52,438 nucleotides of DNA from contig CASEVT010000058.1 of the NCBI GenBank assembly GCA_949291445.1, forward strand, positions 1 to 52,438. The letters run 5' to 3'. The stretch's first letter is position 1. Each line of letters begins with the position of its first letter. The position numbers and the translations under genes are program-made. Below are positions 10,442-18,303 of the stretch, piece after piece. Below the pieces are notes generated by a model, which saw nothing but the letters and a program-made list of their open reading frames with translations, was not told where the DNA came from and did not search any database. This DNA is from an uncultured bacterium. GTDB taxonomy: Bacteria > Cyanobacteriota > Vampirovibrionia > Gastranaerophilales > Gastranaerophilaceae.

Positions 10442-11206
10442 ATGCAAAACTTTACTACAGATGCAATTAATCTTAAATCATATAACCTTAGCGAATCAGA
10501 CAAGATAATAGTCCTGTACTCAAAAGATAAGGGCATAATGCGCTGCGTGGCAAAAGGGGTAAAAAAAACCACAAGCAAATTAGGCGGACGGATGGATATG
10601 CTTATTGCGAACAAGTTAATGCTTCATAAGGGCAAAAATCTTGATACAATCTGTCAGGCAGAAGCCATCAATACATTTAAGAACACTCGCAATGATCTAA
10701 ACAAATTATTTTATTCCATGTACTGTTCAGAAGTTGTGAATAGCTTCGGTATCGAAAATGACCCCAACAGCAAGGAGATTTACGAATTATTGTACACAAC
10801 GCTCCAAAGTATTTCTAAAGCCGAAAATAAAGTCCAGTTAATTATATCCGTATTAAAATTTCAACTGAAATTAACTAATATAGCCGGTTATGCAATGGAA
10901 TTGGATAACTGTATAAGCTGCGGATGTACACTAAAAGATACGGAAGAGATATACTTCAGCGCAAAACAGGGCGGTACACTTTGCAAAGAATGTAAAAACA
11001 GAACAATTGGAGCAATTAAGCTGCATAATAAGCTTAGGTTATTTTTGCTCACACTTCTCCAACTTGATTACAACACAAAATCCAGATATGAAGAACTTGC
11101 GAACGAAAAGGTATGCGATTTTTGTTTTAACTTATTAAAAAATTATGTAGAAGAATATTCACCAAAGAAAATTAAGTCAGCACAAATGCTTGAATTTACA
11201 AAGTAA
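10442..11206 (+). CDS. recO: DNA repair protein RecO
   Basis: RecO helps RecR load RecA onto SSB-coated single strands. The 254-residue protein has an N-terminal OB fold (residues 1-80, with SESDKIIVLYSKDKGIMRCVAKGVKK as its core) and a helical C-terminal part. The latter holds a zinc site of the CxSCGC ... CxxC type at about residues 157-181, as in the Deinococcus protein. No ribosome binding site is visible before the ATG, which lies 8 bases after the pilT stop, so translation is probably coupled to pilT. The gene recA lies about 10 kb downstream. Confidence 0.92.
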   Translation: MQNFTTDAINLKSYNLSESDKIIVLYSKDKGIMRCVAKGVKKTTSKLGGRMDMLIANKLMLHKGKNLDTICQAEAINTFKNTRNDLNKLFYSMYCSEVVNSFGIENDPNSKEIYELLYTTLQSISKAENKVQLIISVLKFQLKLTNIAGYAMELDNCISCGCTLKDTEEIYFSAKQGGTLCKECKNRTIGAIKLHNKLRLFLLTLLQLDYNTKSRYEELANEKVCDFCFNLLKNYVEEYSPKKIKSAQMLEFTK

Positions 11207-11215
11207 GGAGTAATT

Positions 11216-11869
11216 ATGGAGCTTTCAAATTATATAGAACACACTCTTTTAAAACCGGACGCAACAAAGGAGGAACTTGAAAAGCTTTATGAAGAAGCAA
11301 AAAAATATAAATTTAAAGGTGTCTGCATAAATCCGTGCAATGTAAAACACGCCGCAATATACCTAAAAGACAGCAATGTAAAAATAGTTACAGTAGTGGG
11401 ATTTCCTCTCGGGGCAAATTTGTCGGAGGTAAAAGTATTTGAAACACAAAAGGCTCTGGATGATGGTGCAGATGAAATTGATATGGTCATAAATATTGGT
11501 GAATTAAAAAATCGAAATTACGACTATGTACTTTCAGATATTCAAAAAGTAAAAAGAATGTGTGGCGAAAAAATATTAAAGGTTATTATAGAAACTGATC
11601 TTTTGACGAAGGAGGAGATCATAAAGGCTTGCGAACTATCTGCAAAAGCCGGTGCAGACTTTGTAAAAACATCAACCGGATTTGTAAAAAACGGTATCGG
11701 TGCAACTGCAGAGAATGTAGAATTGATGTATAAAACAGTTTCTTCCCAAGGGCTTCAAGTCAAGGCATCTGCTGGAATAAGGGACAAAGAAAAAGCTCTG
11801 GCACTTATAAAAGCAGGCGCGACAAGGCTAGGGACAAGCTCAGGAGTTGCAATCGTCGAAAGTAGATGA
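11216..11869 (+). CDS. deoC: Deoxyribose-phosphate aldolase
   Basis: It splits 2-deoxyribose 5-phosphate into glyceraldehyde 3-phosphate and acetaldehyde in deoxynucleoside salvage. The 217-residue class I aldolase has the Schiff-base lysine in GADFVKTSTGF and a second active-site lysine in LQVKASAGIRD. The start is supported by AAGGAG 7 bases upstream. It is the last gene of the pilT-recO-deoC unit. No other deo genes are present. The gene's final bases form the left arm of a long imperfect inverted repeat. Confidence 0.95.
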   Translation: MELSNYIEHTLLKPDATKEELEKLYEEAKKYKFKGVCINPCNVKHAAIYLKDSNVKIVTVVGFPLGANLSEVKVFETQKALDDGADEIDMVINIGELKNRNYDYVLSDIQKVKRMCGEKILKVIIETDLLTKEEIIKACELSAKAGADFVKTSTGFVKNGIGATAENVELMYKTVSSQGLQVKASAGIRDKEKALALIKAGATRLGTSSGVAIVESR

Positions 11870-11912
11870 TATAAACCAATATCAATAAAAACTCTACTTT
11901 CAAGCGATTGCA
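11847..11912. repeat. Long imperfect inverted repeat overlapping the end of deoC
   Basis: The last ~20 bases of deoC (11847-11866) pair with 11893-11912 across a 26-base loop, with about 19 of 20 positions matching. No T run follows on the plus strand, so it is not a standard terminator. It could stabilise the 3' end of the mRNA or be a duplicated, inverted tail of the gene. Confidence 0.5.
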
Positions 11913-11942
11913 AGAATAAAATTATTAAACCCTAGCAAACAG

Positions 11943-12497
11943 TTAGATTTCGTCTTCTTTGGGATAAAGGTTGTCAATAAGGCTTGACGGTTCGTCATTC
12001 GAAGCATTCTCATCACCATAAAAAACAGTCATACTGCTTGGTTTAAATGATTTATATTCGGTTGTGAGGCGTTCTTCCTCAGCTTTCAAGCTAAACGCAC
12101 GAATTTCTGCATCAGTAACTCTACCGTCGTTGTTTTGATCAATCTTATCAAAGTAATTCAAAACAGTATTCATAAGACTGCTGTTACCCATAGCACCACT
12201 AGAGCAGAGTTGAACTATTTCCTGATAAGAAAGTCCTTGTTGTTGCAATTTTGAAGCCAAATCATTTACATCATTTGCATTAATTGTTCCGTCACCATCT
12301 TTATCCAATGCAGAGAAATTAGAAGTAAGATATTGCGCGAAAGAATTGTTGTATCCAATTTGTTGTAAAACCTCAGTAGAAGGATTGGTCAAGTCTTCAA
12401 AGCTCAATGAGCCGCTATTTTTTGAAAGTATTGCATACGTATTGGTAAGTCCGTATATAGCAGTATTAAAAAGACCGGTTCCATTGTAAACGCTCAT
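11943..12497 (-). CDS. EF-hand calcium-binding protein
   Basis: This is a 184-residue protein with two canonical EF-hand loops, DKDGDGTINANDV and DQNNDGRVTDAEI, about 55 residues apart. Both have Asp/Asn at the calcium-ligand positions and the central Gly. No signal peptide or membrane segment is seen, so it is probably cytosolic or exported by a route that leaves no N-terminal signal. The frame opens at 12524, but AAGGAG lies 7 bases before the ATG at 12497, which I take as the start. The C-terminus is acidic and disordered. The role is unknown; a calcium buffer, a sensor or a surface-associated protein are all possible. Confidence 0.75.
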   Translation of the reverse strand: MSVYNGTGLFNTAIYGLTNTYAILSKNSGSLSFEDLTNPSTEVLQQIGYNNSFAQYLTSNFSALDKDGDGTINANDVNDLASKLQQQGLSYQEIVQLCSSGAMGNSSLMNTVLNYFDKIDQNNDGRVTDAEIRAFSLKAEEERLTTEYKSFKPSSMTVFYGDENASNDEPSSLIDNLYPKEDEI

Positions 12498-12576
12498 AAA
12501 CAGCTCCTTTCTGTAGTAGGACATGATTAGTTTAATAATTTTTCAACAAAAGTAAACCGTTTATTTAATGTATATT

Positions 12577-12605
12577 CAAAAGGTCCTGTTAAACAGGACC
12601 TTTCA
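12577..12605 (-). terminator. Intrinsic terminator after the cysteine-rich gene
   Basis: A near-perfect palindrome (AAAGGTCCTGTT with AACAGGACCTTT) sits 12 bases past the stop of the 12618 gene on the minus strand, with a short T tail. It separates that gene from the EF-hand gene. Confidence 0.65.
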
Positions 12606-12617
12606 GACTGAAAATTA

Positions 12618-13139
12618 TTATTTACAAGGACATTCAACCTTAACTTCTTTGCATTTATCGTCTTTGATTTTTTTAAACTGTTTTTTCTGGCAATCATTGA
12701 GGATACACTTAAAGTTTTCCTTATGAGATTTTTTCATTTCCTTAATTTGTTTTTTCAAAGCTCTGACTTTTTTCTTTTGAGATTTAATGTCGGATGAGCA
12801 GGCATTAGAGCATTCCATCTGGTAAAGCCGGCATTTTTCTTCTTTGTAACATTTTTTAAGCGGATAAAAATCAGTAAAGAATTTTTCATCTATACATTTA
12901 GCCTGCTGGCATTGTGCCTCTGTCAGACAGAGTTGTTTGTAAATAGCCATTCTTTTGTTCCAAAATTTTTCTTTCATAGTAGATTCATCTTCGATAGCAC
13001 AAGGCGGCTCACAAGTTTGTTGTTGAGCACAAGGTTGATTTAACGGGCAGCTTACTTGCACATAATTTGAAGGTTGAGCACAAACACTCATAACAGAACA
13101 AACAACCGCCCCCAAGAATGTAACCGCAAATTTTTTCAT
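12618..13139 (-). CDS. Exported cysteine-rich Spy/CpxP-like (LTXXQ) protein
   Basis: This is a 173-residue protein. Residues 1-21 are a signal peptide (basic MKK, hydrophobic core, cleavage near VCA-Q). The mature part contains about sixteen cysteines. It has two LTxxQ-like motifs, LTEAQCQQAK and LNDCQKKQFKKI, placed as in the helical hairpin of the periplasmic chaperones Spy and CpxP. The stretch between them is strongly basic. In the known family these motifs are present but cysteines are scarce, so the cysteine load is unusual and suggests disulfide cross-linking or metal binding outside the cytoplasm (inference). GGAG lies 7 bases before the ATG at 13139; the longer frame to 13211 has no support. 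Confidence 0.7.
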   Translation of the reverse strand: MKKFAVTFLGAVVCSVMSVCAQPSNYVQVSCPLNQPCAQQQTCEPPCAIEDESTMKEKFWNKRMAIYKQLCLTEAQCQQAKCIDEKFFTDFYPLKKCYKEEKCRLYQMECSNACSSDIKSQKKKVRALKKQIKEMKKSHKENFKCILNDCQKKQFKKIKDDKCKEVKVECPCK

Positions 13140-13340
13140 ATAATTACTCCTTTTGCTCCAATTTAAATACAAATACATTATAAAGATTAGATTTAAGAAT
13201 TTTATGCCCAATGGACTATGCCAACGGAGCTATTTCTTATTAAGAAGTATTAAAACAACTAAAATAAAAACAAAAATTTAGCAATTTTTTATATTTAACT
13301 TACTTTATTAGACTAAGGGGAAGAACTGTAAGACAAACGA

Positions 13341-14294
13341 ATGGGAATATTAAACACACTCTCGGAGATTGCAAAAAATAAAAGCAAATTTGACCAATAC
13401 GAAGAAACACAAAATGACACAAAACTCCAAAGAGACGAACTAAACCGACGCAGAGAACATACACAACAAGAAATAAAAGCAGCTAAAGAACTGGGCGAAA
13501 CAATCATAGATGTTGTAGATATAATGGATCAACACTCTGAAGACATCGCAGAAAATGTAGAAACGGTTACAGAACCGCTAATCGGGCTTTCGCCTATTCT
13601 GGGATTTTTGCTTTCGGGCTTTTTGAGCAAAGAATTTATCGGAAAGCCGTCAGTGAGTAGACAGAGCAAGATTCATGAACAGTTTGTCAACTCAGAAGAA
13701 GTAAAAAATCTTGTTGACGAAATTCAAAAAGCACAAAAACAAGAAATCCCCAAAGGTCTCAGCAATGAAGAACGAATAAAATTTATCAACAATCAGACTA
13801 AAGGCTATATTCCCTTCAGTAGTTATAGTGTTACAAGAAAAAATGAAATTAATCGTTTAAAGAAAGTATTACCTGAATTAGGAGAAAAAGCGGAAGTATT
13901 AAATAAAAAATACAAAAAACTGATTGCACCTGAACTAAGAAAAGTCAAAATAGCAGTCGGAATTCCTATTTTTACAGCAATTGCGTCTTTTGTTGCAGCA
14001 AATATTTATTCAACAAAATTGCAAGTCCAAAGTTCACGTGTAGCAAGATACCAAGCAAGAAAAGTTCTTGAAGACCCCAAATATTTTGTAAAATACACGC
14101 CTGAACAAATCGCCCAGGCAAAAAAAATCCTTGAAAATGATCCTGAATATAAAAAATCCAAGAAAAAACTGCACACAGACAAATTAAAAGGCGGAATTAT
14201 AAAGGGATTAATAAGCATAATTCGTGATAATAAAGAATACAAAAACTGGAAAAAACCGATAAAGATGATTCAAAAAAAGTTACGAGGGAACTGA
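13341..14294 (+). CDS. N-terminal part of a frameshifted three-repeat membrane protein
   Basis: This is a 317-residue frame. Residues 1-50 are charged and coiled. Residues ~80-105 are a hydrophobic segment (PLIGLSPILGFLLSGFLS) after an acidic amphipathic helix. Residues ~205-225 are a second membrane segment (IPIFTAIASFVAANIYS). The signature SSRVARYQARK...DPKYFVKYTPE follows and returns twice in the next frame. It stops at 14294 just after an A7 tract (14272-14278). The coding sense continues in another frame (VTRELTPEEIK) straight into the 14390 gene. I therefore read 13341-17101 as one gene of about 1250 codons broken by a frameshift. The ATG at 13341 has no well-placed ribosome binding site. 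No family is recognised. Confidence 0.65.
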   Translation: MGILNTLSEIAKNKSKFDQYEETQNDTKLQRDELNRRREHTQQEIKAAKELGETIIDVVDIMDQHSEDIAENVETVTEPLIGLSPILGFLLSGFLSKEFIGKPSVSRQSKIHEQFVNSEEVKNLVDEIQKAQKQEIPKGLSNEERIKFINNQTKGYIPFSSYSVTRKNEINRLKKVLPELGEKAEVLNKKYKKLIAPELRKVKIAVGIPIFTAIASFVAANIYSTKLQVQSSRVARYQARKVLEDPKYFVKYTPEQIAQAKKILENDPEYKKSKKKLHTDKLKGGIIKGLISIIRDNKEYKNWKKPIKMIQKKLRGN

Positions 14295-14389
14295 CTCCAG
14301 AAGAAATTAAAAATGCTATTAAAGACAAGGAAGTTATTCAACGGGTTGTAAAAAATATTAACAACCAAGCTGAAGTCTACTCAGAAAAC

Positions 14390-17101
14390 ATGGAAGTTGC
14401 AGCGAATGTTATAATCGGAACCACACCTTGGCTTGGACTGGGAATCGGAGCATTAGTTTCAAATATAATGAACCGAATGAAAATTATACCGAATTTTGTA
14501 AATAAAATTGTCCAAACATATGGCAGTGAAGAATCCAAGGCTGCTTATGCAGAAATGATTAAAAAAGGCGAAGGAAAACCGGGTTACAATTCTGCTCGTA
14601 GCAATTTCATCTCTCAATTTTTATATTTAGACAAATTAAACGAAAAAAATGCAAAAACAGCAACGGAATTAGAAAAGAATATCAAGCAGGCAAAAAAAGT
14701 ATTTGCCACGGCGATGACAATGAAAAGGTCAAGACAATTTGTCTTCGGGCTCATCGGTGGAACGATTACATCTTTGGTTGGAAGCCTTATCGCCTTAAAA
14801 CTACAAAAAGCATCATCACGAGCCGGAAGATTTATCGCAAAACGAGAGATGGAACAAGATCCGAAAAATTTCATCGGTTATACAGAAGAAGATTACGCAG
14901 AAGTAAAAGATATTAAAGCACCAAAACCGACATTAGGTAAAAAAATAAAAGATTACGCACTCTTTCTTCCGAACGTAATCAAAAACTATATCGACTATCA
15001 AAAATACAAAAGAACAACAATGAAACAAGATAAAATGCTCAAAGAAGAGCTGACCAAGACCGAAGTAACACCCGAACAACTCAAAGATGCAAAGAATTTA
15101 CAAAGAAAAATTTTCAATACATTTGAAAAAGTTGACGACAAATCCCAAGAATACTCCGAATCAACAGAAGCAGCCATAGAAATAGCTCAACCATTCGTTC
15201 TTGGTATGGGAATGCTTGCAGTTGCCTCACCGTTACTCTACGGAGGTTATCTGGCATACAAAGGCAAACTCAATGCAAAATCAATTATTAATAAAATACT
15301 GACCTTGCTTTCAACCAGCAGTAAAATTACTGAATCAAAGTATTTCAAAAAATATCTTAATGAAATTGCGGAACAAATTCCATACAAAGTCCAAAATAAT
15401 ACCCCATCATCAAAAATTTTGTCCAAAATTCTCAACGGAATTGATCTCCAAAAAACTCCGCTGCCGGAAATAATCCAAAAATTGTCAAAAAATTCATACG
15501 AGACAATGAAAAACTTCTCAAACCTCAGTCCGACAGAACAAAGACAAATTTTGTGGGATTTAGAAAAATTGTTACCGCAGAATAGTAAACTAAAGAACAT
15601 CACTCAAACATTGCAAAATATGAATAATGAAAATCGCAATTTTGTATTCTCTGCATTCATGAATCCACAAACAATAGGAAAATCCATATCCAAAATGCCA
15701 AAAGATGAATATATGGAACTAAAATACCAATTAAAAACAATCTTCAAAGAAAATTCAGATACTCCGAACTTATTTGAAACGGTTTTGGACTTGCCGCAAG
15801 AGGCATTCGGAAAATTTGTCGACCTTTTGTTGAACAAAGAAACCATAACAAACCTTTCAAAATTACCCAAGTCCGAATTTGATGCACATATAAACAAAAT
15901 CACTGAACCAATGTTGAAACATTGCAAAGAAAATTACGATTTACTCTCCGCTTCAGCAAACTACGGTTCCTTTGGCGAAAATAACCTAAAAAAAATAGAA
16001 CACTATAAAATTATAGGTAAATTATTTAGCGCAATAAAATTAGTAGATCAAAATGACTTTAAACTTGTAAATCAATTCCTCGAAAACAGAATCGACTTTC
16101 TAAAAAATATTTCGAAAATCAATGATTCAGACTTCGAAAGAATAAAAAATTATCTCCTGTCCGTAAGTCAAATGCTACAAATACCAAGCGAAATATCGCA
16201 AAAAATAGCAACCAGCACAAAAACTGACTGGCAAAATTATACGAATAAATTCTTAGCAATCACCGACAAAATTAAAGAAGCAAAAGAAATTAAAACTGAA
16301 CAGTTTGAAAAAGAGCTTTTACCGCTAATTAAACAACAATTTGCAGAACTAAAAATTGAAGGCTTTGAAAATATAAGCACGAAAGAAGAATTCTTAAGTG
16401 CTGCAGAGCTTTTACTAAAAAATGGTCTAAATATAGCAAAAGAAAAGAAAATACCGGAAATTGTAACAAATTATCTTGAAAAAAACAGCAGAAGAATTAT
16501 TAGCAATCCTAAAAACATAATAGATGATATTAAAAACATGAAAGTTAAGGATTTATTTGAATATCTAGAATCAAAAATCAATGCCCAAAGTGATACGGAA
16601 ATTAACAAAATGTTGCAAAGACTGGAATATAACAACATGGTTGCATACAAACTAAAGACCAGCACAATGGACAAAGCATATTTGCTCGATTGCATAAACA
16701 AACTTAAAATTATTTCAGAAAAACTGCCGGAAAAAGAGTTTAAAACAATTCTAAGTTCAATGCTAAAAGAATTCAACGAACATCCTGATGAATTTCTAGC
16801 TTATATCAGAACCGGCAAAATTTTGAACATCTATCAAACTCCATCGCTTCAAAAAGCTGCATTAGCAGCAGGCATAAGCTGGACAGTTTTGAACGTAATT
16901 ATAACTTACACAATCGAAGCAATTCTTGCGGACATTCAACTAAAAGCCGGAAGATTAGGGGTAATGAAAGCATTAGATTCTCTGGATGATCCGGCATATT
17001 ACGCAAATATTGAAAATATAACCGATACAGATATAAAGCCGGCTCAACCTATAAAAGCCCAAACCGATTCCAACAGTGTTTGGAGCAAATTTTTCAAATA
17101 G
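14390..17101 (+). CDS. C-terminal part of the same three-repeat membrane protein
   Basis: This is a 903-residue frame whose first ATG (14390) has no ribosome binding site. The frame is open upstream to 14234 and reads as good protein there, so it is the continuation of the 13341 frame. It holds repeat 2 (TPWLGLGIGALVSNIM; FGLIGGTITSLVGSLIAL; SSRAGRFIAKRE...DPKNFIGYTEED). It also holds repeat 3 (FVLGMGMLAVASPLLYGGYLAY ... LNVIITYTIEAILADIQL; KAGRLGVMKALD...DPAYYAN). The third repeat carries an insertion of about 550 residues, all helical, charged and without cysteine, between its two membrane segments. The function is unknown. The architecture suggests a large membrane-anchored scaffold with a long internal or external helical arm. 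The C-terminus ends in a short hydrophilic tail. Confidence 0.7.
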   Translation: MEVAANVIIGTTPWLGLGIGALVSNIMNRMKIIPNFVNKIVQTYGSEESKAAYAEMIKKGEGKPGYNSARSNFISQFLYLDKLNEKNAKTATELEKNIKQAKKVFATAMTMKRSRQFVFGLIGGTITSLVGSLIALKLQKASSRAGRFIAKREMEQDPKNFIGYTEEDYAEVKDIKAPKPTLGKKIKDYALFLPNVIKNYIDYQKYKRTTMKQDKMLKEELTKTEVTPEQLKDAKNLQRKIFNTFEKVDDKSQEYSESTEAAIEIAQPFVLGMGMLAVASPLLYGGYLAYKGKLNAKSIINKILTLLSTSSKITESKYFKKYLNEIAEQIPYKVQNNTPSSKILSKILNGIDLQKTPLPEIIQKLSKNSYETMKNFSNLSPTEQRQILWDLEKLLPQNSKLKNITQTLQNMNNENRNFVFSAFMNPQTIGKSISKMPKDEYMELKYQLKTIFKENSDTPNLFETVLDLPQEAFGKFVDLLLNKETITNLSKLPKSEFDAHINKITEPMLKHCKENYDLLSASANYGSFGENNLKKIEHYKIIGKLFSAIKLVDQNDFKLVNQFLENRIDFLKNISKINDSDFERIKNYLLSVSQMLQIPSEISQKIATSTKTDWQNYTNKFLAITDKIKEAKEIKTEQFEKELLPLIKQQFAELKIEGFENISTKEEFLSAAELLLKNGLNIAKEKKIPEIVTNYLEKNSRRIISNPKNIIDDIKNMKVKDLFEYLESKINAQSDTEINKMLQRLEYNNMVAYKLKTSTMDKAYLLDCINKLKIISEKLPEKEFKTILSSMLKEFNEHPDEFLAYIRTGKILNIYQTPSLQKAALAAGISWTVLNVIITYTIEAILADIQLKAGRLGVMKALDSLDDPAYYANIENITDTDIKPAQPIKAQTDSNSVWSKFFK

Positions 17102-17119
17102 ACTACAGAAGTTTTAAAA

Positions 17120-18160
17120 CTATTTTTCCAAGTCCAAAAGTTCCCTATAAAGCTCAATTTGCTTATCAGACAGATTCTTAGGAATATTAATACTTATCTT
17201 TACATTCAAATTACCGAAACCGCCGGATTTTTTTGGTAATCCAAGCTCCTTCAAACGCAGCTTTGCACCACAAGAAGTTTTTGGCGGAATTTTTATATTA
17301 ATGTTGCCATGAAGAGTTGCAATCTCTTTTTTCGTACCAATTACCGCCTCGGCAGGTGTAATTTCAGCCGTCATTGTAAGATCGGAACCCGAAATTTCAT
17401 AATCTTTATCCTTAAACTTAACAATAAGATACAAATCGCCTCTTTGCCCCTTAGTAGTAGTTTTGCCTTCACCCTTAAGTCGAATCTTTTGTCCTTCCTT
17501 AACTTCAGAAGGGATTTTAACACTCAAAGACTTTGTTTGGCTAACAATACCAGCCCCGCCGCAATTGTAGCAAACAGAGCCAACACCATGACATTTAGGG
17601 CACTTTTCAATTGTATTAACCTTCACTGTCACAGGCTTTTGATTATAGATGTCTTTTGCGCTAACATACAAATCTTGTGTTATATCCAAATCAAGTTTTT
17701 CGTTTTTTTTAGCCGATTGTTTCCGTGAGAACCCGCCGGCAAAATCATCATAAAACGACTCTCTGGAACGTGTTCTGCCGGTACCCTGAGCAGATTGTGA
17801 AGCGAATCCACCAAATATAGTATTAAAGAAATCAGAAAATCCGCCCAAATCTTCAAAACCTGAATATCCGGCACCGGAACCGCCGCCAAAATCAAAGTGG
17901 ATATTTTCATACCCGGGGGGCGGCGTAAAATTAGAACCTGCCTGCCAATTAGAACCAAGACTGTCATATCTTTGTCGTTTTTCTTTATCAGAAAGTACCT
18001 CAAATGCCTCATTTATATCCTTGAATTTTGCAGAAGCTTCAGGCGTTTTGTTCACGTCAGGATGGTATTTTTTTGCCAATTTTCGGTATGCAGACTTTAT
18101 CTCTGCCTCGGTTGCACTGCGTTTTACGCCTAATATCTCATAATAATCTTTATATTCCAT
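17120..18160 (-). CDS. DnaJ-family co-chaperone with a half-size zinc domain
   Basis: This Hsp40 stimulates DnaK ATPase. The J domain spans residues 1-70 with HPD at 33-35. A Gly/Phe-rich linker (70-150) follows. Only two CxxCxGxG units are present (CPKCHGVG and CYNCGGAG) where DnaJ has four; the two C-terminal beta domains are normal ([20 protein letters not shown]). At 346 residues it is between CbpA and DnaJ in length. Two units cannot make the two zinc centres of DnaJ but could bind one zinc. The start has GGAG 8 bases upstream. It is convergent with the large membrane gene, with 18 bases between the stops. No dnaK or grpE is adjacent, so this is probably an accessory J protein. Confidence 0.88.
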   Translation of the reverse strand: MEYKDYYEILGVKRSATEAEIKSAYRKLAKKYHPDVNKTPEASAKFKDINEAFEVLSDKEKRQRYDSLGSNWQAGSNFTPPPGYENIHFDFGGGSGAGYSGFEDLGGFSDFFNTIFGGFASQSAQGTGRTRSRESFYDDFAGGFSRKQSAKKNEKLDLDITQDLYVSAKDIYNQKPVTVKVNTIEKCPKCHGVGSVCYNCGGAGIVSQTKSLSVKIPSEVKEGQKIRLKGEGKTTTKGQRGDLYLIVKFKDKDYEISGSDLTMTAEITPAEAVIGTKKEIATLHGNINIKIPPKTSCGAKLRLKELGLPKKSGGFGNLNVKISINIPKNLSDKQIELYRELLDLEK

Positions 18161-18303
18161 TTTTACATCTCCGAAGAGTTTTTCATCTTATATCTTTATA
18201 TTAATACAAAATCTGCACTAATTAGTTGATTTTAATTATTTATTAATAAATTATTCTTTATTTTAGCCGTAATATAAAGTAGAAGTTATAATAAAATAAA
18301 GTC

